A stretch of 64,000 nt of DNA from Candidatus Methylophosphatis roskildensis. GTDB lineage: Bacteria > Pseudomonadota > Gammaproteobacteria > Burkholderiales > Rhodocyclaceae. Position 1 is the stretch's first letter; the number at the start of each line of letters is the position of its first letter. The notes beneath the pieces are model-generated. The model was given only the letters and a program-made list of their open reading frames with translations, was not told where the DNA came from and did no database searches. The position numbers and the translations under genes were made by a program. Location: NCBI GenBank assembly GCA_016708905.1, contig JADJEV010000003.1, forward strand, positions 372,001-436,000, read 5' to 3'. Below are positions 18,331 to 27,339 of this stretch, in pieces.

Positions 18331-19630
18331 CAGGGCAATCGCTTACGTAGTTATCATGGATTCTTTGCTCGACGATGCGGAGAATGCTGTGTCGATCAGG
18401 GACTCACGGTAATCTTGATTGCGGTCGGCATGGGTACGGCGGCGGCGCAAGCCCATCTTGGAACCTTCTTCCTTGCGTAAGGTAGCCAGGACAAACTTGC
18501 GCAGCGTCGAGAAGTTGCGCGCCGAGTGCCCGCTTCTGGTGCGGCACTGATCCTCGCGGAAGACCACATCGAGCGTCCAGTGCAGCCCGTTTTCAATGCC
18601 CCAGTGGCTGCGCGAGGCCTTGGCGAACATCTCGACCGTTTGCACGCCCGACGAACCGATGGCGTAGCGATGCTCGACGCTAATTTCATCGCCGATTTGC
18701 CGCACCGACTCGATCATGCCCACCCCGCCCAGTTTCTTCCACGCTTGGCACATCGACTTGTCCATCCAGGACACATCGTTGATCCACGTGTAACGGCGTG
18801 TCCAGATCCGGCCGTGATCCTTCTCGATGTCCTCGATGCGTCCGACCGTGAGCTTACCAAAGCCGGCCTTGCCGCCTTGCTCAAAGAACTCGCGAATCGC
18901 CTCGGCAAGATTCTTTTGGTTGTCCTTGACCTGCAAGAGGTAATCGCCTCCACGGGCGACGATGCGCTCGGCCAGCTCGGTCTGGCAACCAAGTGCGTCC
19001 ATCGTTACGATGCATCCTTTCAAGATCAGAATATCGAGCAGCGACTTGACCCCCGTCAACTCGTGCCCCTTGCCGCAGGTGCCTTCCTGCGCCAGGCACA
19101 GGCCGCTTTGCACCGCGTAGGCCGTCACCATGTGCAGCAGCGCATTGCTGCCTTTGTTGCCCGAGCCTCGCAAGGTCTTCCCATCGATCGCCACCACGCC
19201 TTCGACCACCCCCGCCAGTGCGTTGATCCACTGCCGAAAGCGCGCCTCGAATACGCTTGCGTCCAGTACGCCAAACACGTCGCCAAAAGTGTCATGCGAC
19301 GGTGTGCCCCTGTCCAGGCGCAAACCAAATCGTTCCTTGAGCCACTGCCGACGATCCTTGCACCAGTCGGCCACTTCGACCCAGTTGTCCGCTCCGCACA
19401 GGACCGCGCAGATTGCCATCACCAGAATCTGTGCCAGCGAGAAGCGCAGCGCCGCACCTTTGCGCTGGTCCGGCAGACCGGAAAATGTCTCCATCAACGT
19501 CATCTCGAAACCCTCCGAAAAGGTCAGAGTAGACGCCATTCATCCCGCAATGCCAAGCCCATGTCATAATATGTTGATCGTAAACGAATATTTACAAGAG
19601 TTTACGACGCCTGCGTAAGCGATTGCCCTG
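18331..19630 (-). mobile_element. Complete ISAs1-family insertion sequence
   Basis: 1300 bp with 17-bp terminal repeats CAGGGCAATCGCTTACG and a 10-bp target duplication AACTGAGGAA (18321-18330 and 19631-19640), normal for ISAs1. It holds one intact transposase. It is inserted near the right tip of the 235-bp MITE-like element. Confidence 0.93.
18343..19539 (-). CDS. ISAs1-family transposase
   Basis: 398 aa, full length for the family. The N-terminal domain (FSGLPDQRKGAALRFSLAQI) leads into the DDE core: VVAIDGKTLRGS (first Asp), VTMDALGCQTELAERIV (second Asp) and the Y-(2)-R-(3)-E(6)K-like region SRSHWGIENGLHWTLDVVF with the third acidic residue. No frame breaks, so probably active. Related remnants with different sequences lie at 16772, 17084 and 23446, so several ISAs1 lineages have passed through. 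Confidence 0.92.
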   Translation of the reverse strand: MASTLTFSEGFEMTLMETFSGLPDQRKGAALRFSLAQILVMAICAVLCGADNWVEVADWCKDRRQWLKERFGLRLDRGTPSHDTFGDVFGVLDASVFEARFRQWINALAGVVEGVVAIDGKTLRGSGNKGSNALLHMVTAYAVQSGLCLAQEGTCGKGHELTGVKSLLDILILKGCIVTMDALGCQTELAERIVARGGDYLLQVKDNQKNLAEAIREFFEQGGKAGFGKLTVGRIEDIEKDHGRIWTRRYTWINDVSWMDKSMCQAWKKLGGVGMIESVRQIGDEISVEHRYAIGSSGVQTVEMFAKASRSHWGIENGLHWTLDVVFREDQCRTRSGHSARNFSTLRKFVLATLRKEEGSKMGLRRRRTHADRNQDYRESLIDTAFSASSSKESMITT

Positions 19631-19654
19631 AACTGAGGAATCTAGGTTGATAGG

Positions 19655-21040
19655 TTATCCTCGCGGGGGCAGAATTGAGCACTGCTTGATAATCTCTGAG
19701 TAGGCTAAGCCAAGGCCGTCCCAGGAATATGCTTCGGCAGCACCATTGCGATGCGGGCCAGCGCTGACGTCGTTGCTTCTGCCGGAAAGACAATCGCCGT
19801 AGCGAGTCGCAATTGCGTATTTGGCTCCGGTAAGATCTTCAGGTGAGACGACATATCCAGCGCCGACGCTTCGAACTAGGTCTGCGATTTCACCCTCTTG
19901 AGCGATGGCGAGTATGGGCGTTCCAGCGGCGAGGTACTCATACACCTTTGCGGCAATCGACAGGCGCTGGGATCCGCCAAGCAAGAGAAGCAAGTGTGCT
20001 TGACAAATCGCCTTCAGCGCTTCGGGTCTCGGTACAAGGCCGGTTATTTCTACGACCTCCAACAGATCGTACTCGTCGATCATGGAGACAATCGGGATAC
20101 CTTCGGCCGTTTCACAGGGACCAACAAACCGAACGGCAAGCTTGCTTTTGTCGATCAACCCTTCAGCAATTAGCTCACTTACTGAACGGAGTAGCAGACG
20201 TGGTGATCTTGAAAAATCAAACCCACCAACATAGCTTATCGTGAACTTGGTTGGAGTTTCGCTTTGGCACAGTCCGGCGAACTCGTCACGATCGTAGCCG
20301 TTGGTAACAGTAAGCCACTTGTCAGCCGACACTTGCGGATACATCTGGCGATATCTTTCGGTTGTACCTGGTGTGACGCAAACGATCCGATCTGCGTGGT
20401 AAATCACACCCTTCTCCAGTACTTTGCTGATTCGATCAGAAAGTGCGCTGGAAATCTCGGGAGGTAGACCTTCCCTCCATGACCAAGGGTCGCGGAAATC
20501 GGCGATCCATGGCGTGTTGAACAGAGTTTTAAGCATCCTGGCCACCAGATGGGAGGTGAATGGTGGTGCCGTGCTAATTATGCATGCAGGTCGAAATCGC
20601 AACATCAGACGTATTCCACCGAGCAAGGCGAACGGATACCACCCGAGAAACTCGTCCGGCGTATGGATCAACGAGAGAAAAGTGCGCTTGAGGCGGCACA
20701 GCGCGAAAATAGCTCTGGAGGGCTCGCGCCTTGTTCGTGCTTGGTTTTCGTGATTTGCCGTGGCGTTGCGGCTTCTACCGAAGTGAATGCGAGAGGCGAA
20801 GGATTTTAGCCACAAGTACGCATGTCGCGGGTTCTTGATGCAATACGTGCGAACGACGAGCGCAGAATCACTCCCCGCGATACCAGCCGGATTGATACGC
20901 TCGTACGTCTGTTCCTTGACAGTCAGGACAATAGGCTGCCACCCCAGACGCGCAAGCTGACGAGACAAGTACACTGGTCGAACTGCGCCTACGTACGCGT
21001 CGGGGGGCCAACTGTGGGCCAAGATCAGTACTGAACGCAA
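19655..21040 (-). CDS. Glycosyltransferase family 4
   Basis: 461 aa if it starts at TTG 21040, just before the first Rossmann strand SVLILAHSWPPDAYVGAVRP. The frame is open to a GTG at 21151, but that start lies in an 11-bp hairpin and the added residues look non-coding. Conserved parts are TPWIADFRDPW, RIVCVTPGTTERY, ISYVGGFDFSRSP and VYEYLAAGTPILA (donor site). The architecture resembles GT4 enzymes that act on EPS repeat units. The stop lies eight bases from the MITE-like element. It is on the opposite strand from the main EPS genes and follows the beta-helix gene, so these two may form a separate transcript. Confidence 0.8.
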   Translation of the reverse strand: MRSVLILAHSWPPDAYVGAVRPVYLSRQLARLGWQPIVLTVKEQTYERINPAGIAGSDSALVVRTYCIKNPRHAYLWLKSFASRIHFGRSRNATANHENQARTRREPSRAIFALCRLKRTFLSLIHTPDEFLGWYPFALLGGIRLMLRFRPACIISTAPPFTSHLVARMLKTLFNTPWIADFRDPWSWREGLPPEISSALSDRISKVLEKGVIYHADRIVCVTPGTTERYRQMYPQVSADKWLTVTNGYDRDEFAGLCQSETPTKFTISYVGGFDFSRSPRLLLRSVSELIAEGLIDKSKLAVRFVGPCETAEGIPIVSMIDEYDLLEVVEITGLVPRPEALKAICQAHLLLLLGGSQRLSIAAKVYEYLAAGTPILAIAQEGEIADLVRSVGAGYVVSPEDLTGAKYAIATRYGDCLSGRSNDVSAGPHRNGAAEAYSWDGLGLAYSEIIKQCSILPPRG

Positions 21041-21125
21041 ATGCGATGATTCCGTAGAGGGAGGGAGCACGAGTATGTCACGCGCCTCGTCAGACGGAGG
21101 GGCGTGGTCTGGACCGGTTTGCAAT

Positions 21126-21152
21126 AGTGGGTCCACTCTTCGTGGACCCACT
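21126..21152 (-). terminator. Perfect 11-bp hairpin downstream of the beta-helix gene
   Basis: AGTGGGTCCAC and its exact complement are separated by five bases, a strong stem between the beta-helix gene (stop 21213) and the GT4 on the minus strand. There is no T-tract, so it may be a terminator, an attenuator or an RNA-stability stem. Confidence 0.45.
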
Positions 21153-21212
21153 CGCTTTCTGCGGATGGAGATCCGCTATCGCTATGTTCAATTGATGGTG
21201 GATTGCGTTTGG

Positions 21213-22865
21213 CTACTGCTGCACGGTTGTGCTTAAACCTTTTGGGGGGGAGGGAATCGATACTGGCGGCGGGGCGACTGCACTGACGCTTGCGGCGGCA
21301 GTCACGGCGTCAATATTCGCGCCAATATCCTTGCCATCTGTTCCGAGTCCTTTGAGCGAACTCGTTGCTGCCAGATGATAATTGCCTCCCGAATAGTTGG
21401 CGAAACCGACAGATGAGATGCCGGAGGGGAAGTAGTTGCCCGTCGGGTAGTTGCTTGACGATCCTCCAATGATTGCATTCTTCAAGAACTGCCAGTTGGT
21501 GAAATATGTGTTTAGCGTATTGATGGCATTGCCTGAGCCGGTTCCCGTAAAGCCATAGTCACCCTCAGTCACTAGATTGTTCTGAAAGAGGAAGCCGTCG
21601 GCTTTCGGGCTGTTCTCTGCAAACGTAAGGGACGACGTGCAAAAGCCGGTATTGTGATCGATAGTAACGTCTGCGGGGCCATTTACTAACTGGAACATCC
21701 GTCCGCCCGATGAACCTAAATTACTCACGTTGATAACATTGTCCTGAATTAAAACACGGGAGGTAACTTGACTCGAATAGGTATCGTCGCGGCCGGATAC
21801 GTTGATTCCTTGACCAAGGTTCAAGAAGGTGTTAAGACGAATCGTAATGTCTTGAACCGCCGACCATGGCGCACCTCCGTTTTGATTGCGGGGTGTGAGC
21901 AATAGCGAAAACCCTTGCTGGGATGCCGCCCAGTTGTTTTCAAAGCGATTTCCCTCGACAAGCGCGCGGCGAGCATTCTTGAACTCAAGTAGATTCTTGA
22001 CACTCCAAGACGAACCCATCCACGAGAGGGGTTTGAAGAAATGATTTCTACGGATCTCGATGTCAGAAGGTACTACATTTGCGATGCCCGGATCGGCCCC
22101 GCCGAACATCACGTTTTCTCCTGCTGCCTCCAGATAGTTGTTCACTATCTTCAATGGACCAGGCGTGCTGTGGGCCCACAATGCCTGCGTGTCCGCTCCG
22201 GCTTCCTTGAAGTCCGAAATGTATGAATCAACGACGGCAATATAGGTTCCGTCCATCGCGACACCGCGCCGGCCTCCAACGGAGGCGTCGCCATGGATGT
22301 AACATCGATCGAAAGTGATGTTGTTCGGCAGGCTTGCTACTGACGATTCTCCATTTCCAATGCTGATCAAGTTATAGAGGAAGTTGCCTGACACCGGTTT
22401 GAACTCAATTCCCACAAACCGAAAATGGTGCGCTCCAGATACCGTCTGGACCGTAGTCCCGCCGCCTGAAGTTGCCACGATCTTCGGCATGTTTGCCGCG
22501 TCAGTTGGTCCGACCCTAGTGCCAGGGGCAGGGAGGTTCGAGTAGGCGCTCGACTGGATATAAATCCACCCCGTTCCAGTCGTCTTCTTAGGCAATGATA
22601 TCGGGCCCGTAAACGTTGCACCTGCTTGAAGAACAATCGTATCGCCAAGTTGCGCGCTGTTCAGTGCTGATTGCAGGTTTCCGCCATTGTTTACATTAAT
22701 GACATTACCAGTTGTTGAGGAATAGGTTGTGTCAAAGGTCTGTGGCATGGCCGGCAGCGTTGCCGCGCGGACCAGTGCAGTAGTAGCGAGCATTGATACG
22801 AACATGACGGCGTTCAGCAAGCTACTGTATCTATTACCAGAATCTCGGCGAAACTGAGTTAACAT
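21213..22865 (-). CDS. Secreted right-handed parallel beta-helix protein (pectate-lyase-like fold)
   Basis: 550 aa from ATG 22865 with a clear ribosome site (AGGAG). Residues 1-35 form a signal peptide (basic start, then NAVMFVSMLATTALVRA). From about residue 60 the sequence is a run of N-rich beta-helix coils (LQSALNSAQLGDTIVLQAG, ITFDRCYIHGD, IEIRRNHFF, ITIRLNTFLNLGQGINVSG, VLIQDNVINVSN, VTIDHNTGFCTSS). The end is Pro-rich. Such proteins bind or cleave polysaccharides, often as lyases or epimerases; the active-site residues cannot be assigned. Its place among EPS genes suggests an exported enzyme acting on the polymer. No PEP-CTERM anchor is present. Confidence 0.78.
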   Translation of the reverse strand: MLTQFRRDSGNRYSSLLNAVMFVSMLATTALVRAATLPAMPQTFDTTYSSTTGNVINVNNGGNLQSALNSAQLGDTIVLQAGATFTGPISLPKKTTGTGWIYIQSSAYSNLPAPGTRVGPTDAANMPKIVATSGGGTTVQTVSGAHHFRFVGIEFKPVSGNFLYNLISIGNGESSVASLPNNITFDRCYIHGDASVGGRRGVAMDGTYIAVVDSYISDFKEAGADTQALWAHSTPGPLKIVNNYLEAAGENVMFGGADPGIANVVPSDIEIRRNHFFKPLSWMGSSWSVKNLLEFKNARRALVEGNRFENNWAASQQGFSLLLTPRNQNGGAPWSAVQDITIRLNTFLNLGQGINVSGRDDTYSSQVTSRVLIQDNVINVSNLGSSGGRMFQLVNGPADVTIDHNTGFCTSSLTFAENSPKADGFLFQNNLVTEGDYGFTGTGSGNAINTLNTYFTNWQFLKNAIIGGSSSNYPTGNYFPSGISSVGFANYSGGNYHLAATSSLKGLGTDGKDIGANIDAVTAAASVSAVAPPPVSIPSPPKGLSTTVQQ

Positions 22866-23402
22866 GTTTTGAACTCCTACAATTGCGAACAGTTGATCCG
22901 TTGTTGATAGGGTGTGAAAGCACTGCGATGGCTTGCCGCTTTCCTTGCGAGAGTACTACGGCCCGTGAAGTATTTCCTTGAGACTCGATTTTAGAGAAAA
23001 GCTGAATACCTTGTCGGATATTTGGTGCAGTTGGACTCCGCGCTCAAAGGTTTGTGCATCATCATGTATTGATGATGTGATCCGGGGGTTGTCTTCCTTC
23101 GGGCAAGGCATCTTCGTTCCGTGAGTATCCGGTTAACGCCCAAGCTATATCGCGAGATTTCTGTCTCATGATCCACTGCGAATAGTGGGCATAGACTGGA
23201 TAAACACGCCTCCTTCAATCATATGTAGCTGGTGAGACGACTGGCCGACCGCAACTAAGCTAACCAAACGCGACTATTCCAGTGAAGTGCTGAATGGAAG
23301 GAGCTTTCCTCGCGGTTCGGGTGAATGACCCGAAAGAAACGAAACGCGCCTACAAGTCTAAGCATATAGTATGCCTGGGTTGAGTGTGGGCTGAACCCCC
23401 AC
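22866..23402. other. Long intergenic region upstream of the beta-helix gene
   Basis: About 540 bases with no convincing ORF. It must contain the promoter of the minus-strand beta-helix gene. A short stem TTCGGGT/ACCCGAA with a five-base loop is at about 23317-23335, close to the ISAs1 remnant. I see no riboswitch core or clear sigma-54 site. Confidence 0.4.
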
Positions 23403-23956
23403 CACGGCAATCGCACACATAAACGTCATGAGTTGGCACCCTGGTTCATTGGGGAAACTGGATTCCGAGGAGAGTCGCCCGATAGTCTGGGCGATGGTCG
23501 GCGAGTCTTCGGCGGCGGCGCAAGCTGCGGGTCGGGTAAAGCGTGTCGGCGCGCAAAGCCGACAGAGCGAACTTGCGGTTGGCCGAGAGGTTGCGGGCGG
23601 CGTGTCCTTTGCGCACGCGGCAGTCGTCTTCGCGGAAGGTCACATCAAGCACCCAGTGCATGGCTTCAACGCCCCAGTGGGCTCGCGCCGCGTGAGCGAA
23701 CTGCTCGACCGTCTTGACCCCAGCGCTGACGATAAAGTAGCGCCGTTCGATGCTCACCTTGCCCTGGATTTGCTGTTCGGCCTCGATCATGCCGACCCCG
23801 GCAAGCTTCTTCCAGGACTCGCGCATGGGCTTGTCCATCCACGACACGTCAGGGACCAAGGCAGCCCGGCGCGTTTCGATGCGGCCATGATTCTTCTCGA
23901 CCGAGGTGCGCTTTTGCACCTCGATGTTGCGAAAGTCAAACGCCTCGGCGGTGCCG
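23403..23956 (-). pseudogene. ISAs1-family transposase, C-terminal part, split by DruA-IS copy 2
   Basis: Begins with an ISAs1-like tip CACGGCAATCGC at 23403. On the minus strand the coding part (stop at 23446) reads AEAFDFRNIEVQKRT, DVSWMDKPMRESWKKLAGVGMIE, ARAHWGVEAMHWVLDVTF (third acidic residue region) and the usual basic tail. Removing the inserted DruA-IS and one GCGGTGCCG duplicate joins it in frame to 26769-26884 (VEFFGTAEAFDF across the junction). Confidence 0.85.
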
Positions 23957-24168
23957 CAGTGCCGACGCACGTATAGCGTCGATTCAGGTTGTAGCACGAT
24001 TATTCGGAAGACTCGGGCGGATTTGGGTCAAACAGGTGGCCGAGAAGGCGCTTTTGCGAGTGCGCCTGAGCGCTGGCCCGGTCGGATTCGACAGCCCGGT
24101 GACGTTCGGGCAATAGCGGGGCGCCCCGCGGCGAATGCAGGGATGGGACAGCGCGGTTTGCAGGCCTG

Positions 24169-25704
24169 TCAGGTGAAGCGAAGCTGGAACGGACGTTCCA
24201 TGCGCTGTTTGACCGTTGGCGGATCGAGCCATGGGCCGCTATAGGTGCTGCGCACGAATTGTATGAAGGCGCGCACACCGATCGCCAGATGCTGCGCGAC
24301 CAGCGCGCTCGAGAAGCGTGCCAGGGTGTTGAGCAGGTGCGCGAGACGCATCAGGTAATGATAGCCGCGCATCGCGTTCCAATTCTTGGCGAAGAGATGC
24401 TCGTAGCGGTAACCGTGGTGCTTTTCGACCAGGTTGCAGCTCTCGATCCCCCAACGGTGACGCGCCGCCAGATTGCAGCGTTGGTGGACGTTCTCGCGCC
24501 GCAGCTTTTGGCTTGAGATCCAGGCATGTTTGGCGGTCTTTGTCACGATCTCGCCGTCCTCGTCGAGCGCTTGCCAGTTTTCGCGGCAGAGCACGACGTG
24601 CACGTCGCGGTGATGGCGGTGGTTGGGTCCGTATTCGTAACGAATGTCATTGACCCAACGAAAGTGCTGCGCTCGCTCGCCCCAGCTCTGGCGGTGTTCA
24701 TTGTCGGGTTTGAACTTCAGCAGAGCGCCGTATTCCGTCCACACCGTGGGCAGCGAATCGTCTTTGAGCACGATCATGAACTGCCAGTGATAATCGCGGC
24801 AACGCTCCAGCACGGGCCCGTTGGGATACAGTCCGTCAAGCAGCAGCATCACCGCCAGGCGGGGAAAGGCCTTTTTGATGCGCTCGGCCAGGCGGTGAAA
24901 GGCCCGCAGCTCGCAGTCCTGCTTGTTCTGCTCGGTGTCACCGTGCTGATAGTCGAGAAACTCGCTCATCAGCGGAATCACCATGCCGTTGTGAAAGCAC
25001 AGGTTCGCTTCCAGGACATAGACGTGGTACTGATAGCGGGCGTGCTCGGGCGCGTCCTGATCGGACCCTGACAGACGCTTTTCCTGTAGCGACTCGCTCC
25101 ACAAAGTGGCGCCGCCCACCTTCTGCGTGCCATCGATGGCGATGGGATAGCAGTTATTGATCCGGTAGTTTGCAAACTTCTTCTTGCGGATGAGCCGCTC
25201 GACCAAATCGATATGTGCGTGCTCGATTTGGCCCACATCGATCTTGCTCAGCAGACGAAACAACGTATCGGCATGGGGCAAACTGTCCAACTCGGGGAAC
25301 AGCAGCCGCAGGTTGTGCTCGAACATGGGCCGCGTGATATCGGTGTTGGCTTCCCGCCGTGAGCTGTAGTGCAGGACAAACACCAGGATGCCATACAGCA
25401 TCAGGCTCACCAGCGCGTGCTTGAGCTTTTTCGGGTTGCGCGTGTCCTGGATCTGACGCAGTCGTTTAAGCAGCGTCGGCAGCTGCGCTCTGAACACGCG
25501 CGCCTGCTCGGTAACGGCCTCGGTGCGCGCGTGACATTCTTCTTCAACGCTTTGGTAAGGGCTTAAGCGGCTGGCTGGGCTCGGCGGCGCAGGAACAATG
25601 AGTCCGGCGGCTTGTTGTTGCTGGCGCAACTCACGGTACTGGTGTTTTTTTTGAAGCGCTTGCTTGGCCGCCTCTCGTGCCGGACGCCGGCTCACTTTGC
25701 CCAT
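24169..25704 (-). CDS. DDE transposase of DruA-IS (copy 2)
   Basis: 511 aa, identical to the 13414 protein, with D191, D290 and E421 intact. It starts 13 bases inside the druA-like gene, so translation is coupled. This copy is complete and should be functional. Confidence 0.88.
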   Translation of the reverse strand: MGKVSRRPAREAAKQALQKKHQYRELRQQQQAAGLIVPAPPSPASRLSPYQSVEEECHARTEAVTEQARVFRAQLPTLLKRLRQIQDTRNPKKLKHALVSLMLYGILVFVLHYSSRREANTDITRPMFEHNLRLLFPELDSLPHADTLFRLLSKIDVGQIEHAHIDLVERLIRKKKFANYRINNCYPIAIDGTQKVGGATLWSESLQEKRLSGSDQDAPEHARYQYHVYVLEANLCFHNGMVIPLMSEFLDYQHGDTEQNKQDCELRAFHRLAERIKKAFPRLAVMLLLDGLYPNGPVLERCRDYHWQFMIVLKDDSLPTVWTEYGALLKFKPDNEHRQSWGERAQHFRWVNDIRYEYGPNHRHHRDVHVVLCRENWQALDEDGEIVTKTAKHAWISSQKLRRENVHQRCNLAARHRWGIESCNLVEKHHGYRYEHLFAKNWNAMRGYHYLMRLAHLLNTLARFSSALVAQHLAIGVRAFIQFVRSTYSGPWLDPPTVKQRMERPFQLRFT

Positions 25705-26621
25705 GGTTCGTGCCTTTCCTGGAGTTGATCGCAGCACAGCAGGCGACGGCACTGCGCCTGCAGCGCTTTGACGAAGATCAGCTTGGCAGAGCTGTGATAG
25801 TGCTTGCCGGGGCGCGCCAAACCGCGACCGCTGGTGTGCCCCAGCAACTGCCAGCCGGCGCCGCGGTAGCAGGTGCCGCGATAGTGCGCCGGATCGACAA
25901 AGCTCTCCAGCAGCAGCGGCCGGTATCCCCAGCACGCCTGCCAGTCATCGGCCAACTGGCGTGCCAGCTGGCCCAGCACATGGCTGGCCAAGTGCTCGAT
26001 CCGCACCCAGGGAAACACCAGGAAACGATTATTGTTGACCACCCAGGGCAGGTTCGCCAGGCGCTGGCGCGCACTCCAGCCGATCCAGCGATCACGCGGC
26101 TCGATTGCCCTGGCCGCGCCACACAGCAGCAGATAGCCCAGGCTTCGATCGGCGGCCTCAATGCGGTAGCGCGCCCAATAGCCAAACGGCTTGTGGTAGC
26201 CCAGCGGATGAAAGCGCTCGACATAGGCATTGCACTGCGCCACATCGTGCGCCTGCCCAAGCAGGCGCAAGCGCACCGGCCCAAGCTGCGCCAACGTGCA
26301 CTGCACCGACTCACCCGAGACAATCGGCACGCTGGGCGTTGCTGCCCTGTCCCGCCCGCTCGTCTGGTCGCCGCCCTGTGTGCGCCGCGCCGGCAGACGA
26401 ATCTCGCCGCCCGCTTCCAGGCGCGCCAGCAACTTCCTGCAAGCCTCTTTCTTGGGCGCACCCGCCGGCGTGAGCCACCCCAGATGTTCGCACAGCGTGT
26501 CAGCCAATTCCGAGCGCGCCAACCTGGGAAAGCGCTCTATCAGAGTGCGGATGTAGGCAATATCTTCTGCGCCAATCTCGCGATTGCCTTGCCACAGGTT
26601 CAACCCATCAGATTGGAACAT
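25692..26621 (-). CDS. DruA-like DUF4338 protein carried by an IS (copy 2)
   Basis: 309 aa, identical to the copy at 12497: N-terminal helical module and complete DUF4338 core (RDRWIGW, NNNRFL, E then FVDP, RGTCYR). First gene of the element, overlapping the transposase gene. Identity to the other copies argues for very recent spread or strong homogenisation. Confidence 0.85.
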   Translation of the reverse strand: MFQSDGLNLWQGNREIGAEDIAYIRTLIERFPRLARSELADTLCEHLGWLTPAGAPKKEACRKLLARLEAGGEIRLPARRTQGGDQTSGRDRAATPSVPIVSGESVQCTLAQLGPVRLRLLGQAHDVAQCNAYVERFHPLGYHKPFGYWARYRIEAADRSLGYLLLCGAARAIEPRDRWIGWSARQRLANLPWVVNNNRFLVFPWVRIEHLASHVLGQLARQLADDWQACWGYRPLLLESFVDPAHYRGTCYRGAGWQLLGHTSGRGLARPGKHYHSSAKLIFVKALQAQCRRLLCCDQLQERHEPWAK

Positions 26622-26768
26622 CGCGTGAAAGCCCTTAAGGCGTGTTGGCTCACGCTCGATTATCCAAGACCGAAATCCGGCTGTCTAGCCCTTTCGCGAA
26701 GAAAATATTTTTGCCCGCGCTCCCACCCCTTGTAGCATCAGGGTTTCAGCACATGTGCGTCGGCACTG

Positions 26769-26884
26769 GCGGTGCCGAAGAACTCGACGATCGCCTGGGA
26801 CAGATTCTTCTGGTTGTCCTTGACCGCCAGGACATAGTCTGCCCCCTGAGCGAGGACTTTCTCAGCGATCTCGGTCTGGCTGAA
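26769..26884 (-). pseudogene. ISAs1-family transposase, central fragment beyond DruA-IS copy 2
   Basis: On the minus strand it reads CQTEIAEKVLAQGADYVLAVKDNQ and then LSQAIVEFFGTA, continuing in frame into the 23446-23956 part. The N-terminal half is missing: the sequence breaks at the second-Asp region, where a fragment of another IS begins. Confidence 0.8.
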
Positions 26885-27093
26885 CCACTTGGTCCCGCAA
26901 TTCGGGCAACAGTTCGTGTTGAATCACCTTCCAGCGTTGCATGATCACTTAGGGTCGGGTAGCATTCATTTCGCAGGCGTTATGGTGTTGGCATCGATAA
27001 CCGCATCATGCCAGAAATGGCCGCCTGCACCCCTCCGTTTCGCCTCTCGATGCGAAGAAATCCTCCGCATCCACGGCGTTTTGCAAGAGGCTC
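26885..27093 (-). mobile_element. Left-end fragment of the DUF772-type IS found complete at 32844
   Basis: About 209 bases match, in reverse orientation, the left end of the element at 32844-33050: the tip GAGCCTCTTGCAAAACG, the leader, and the first codons of its transposase. The rest is deleted. Its tip directly abuts an IS4-type transposase tail at 27094, so this IS had inserted in that gene before being truncated. Confidence 0.8.
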
Positions 27094-27176
27094 ACATTGC
27101 TACAGATTCTGTCGGTCACTCTTTTCGAGAAGATGCCCTTGCAGCTAGCCTTTCCGGGCATCGACTCCAGTTCCGA
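27094..27176 (+). pseudogene. IS4-family transposase tail, first part (split by the IS66 element)
   Basis: Codons read TLLQILSVTLFEKMPLQLAF and then PGIDSSSE. Joined across the IS66 element with 29856-29898 the frame ends ESTMSGNQLNLFAL and a stop. The ILSVTLFEK...NQLxLF pattern is the usual C-terminus of IS4-type transposases. Everything upstream is lost to the GAGCCTC element. Confidence 0.65.
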
Positions 27177-27339
27177 GTAAGTATTCGGTGAACCCGTAGT
27201 TTCTCCTGCGGGCAGCAAGACGTGCTGGACACGTCGCTCGCGCTGCGGTACCTTCCCGTCCATGGATGGAACGGTGCAGCTTCCCTGTTCGAGTGCGGCC
27301 CGCGGCGAAGCCAAGTCGACGCCCTTCGGCGACGTTTTT

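Larger units (their letters stand above)
18102..19646. repeat. 235-bp MITE-like element with 18-bp inverted ends, interrupted by ISAs1
   Basis: The left end CCTAGATTCCTCGGTTGG (18102) and the right end, read in reverse, CCTAGATTCCTCAGTTGG match at 17 of 18 bases. Direct repeats TTGAT flank it (18097-18101 and 19647-19651). Without the ISAs1 insertion (18331-19630 plus one 10-bp duplicate) it is 235 bp and has no ORF of its own, so it is a non-autonomous element or an internal-deletion derivative. The mobilising transposase is not in the window. Confidence 0.75.
23957..26768 (-). mobile_element. DruA-IS copy 2 (DUF4338/DruA + DDE transposase)
   Basis: 2812 bp with the same 14-bp CAGTGCCGACGCAC ends, flanked by the 9-bp direct repeat GCGGTGCCG (23948-23956 and 26769-26777). 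Orientation is opposite to copies 1 and 3. It is inserted in an ISAs1 transposase gene. Both proteins are identical to those of the other copies. Confidence 0.93.
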
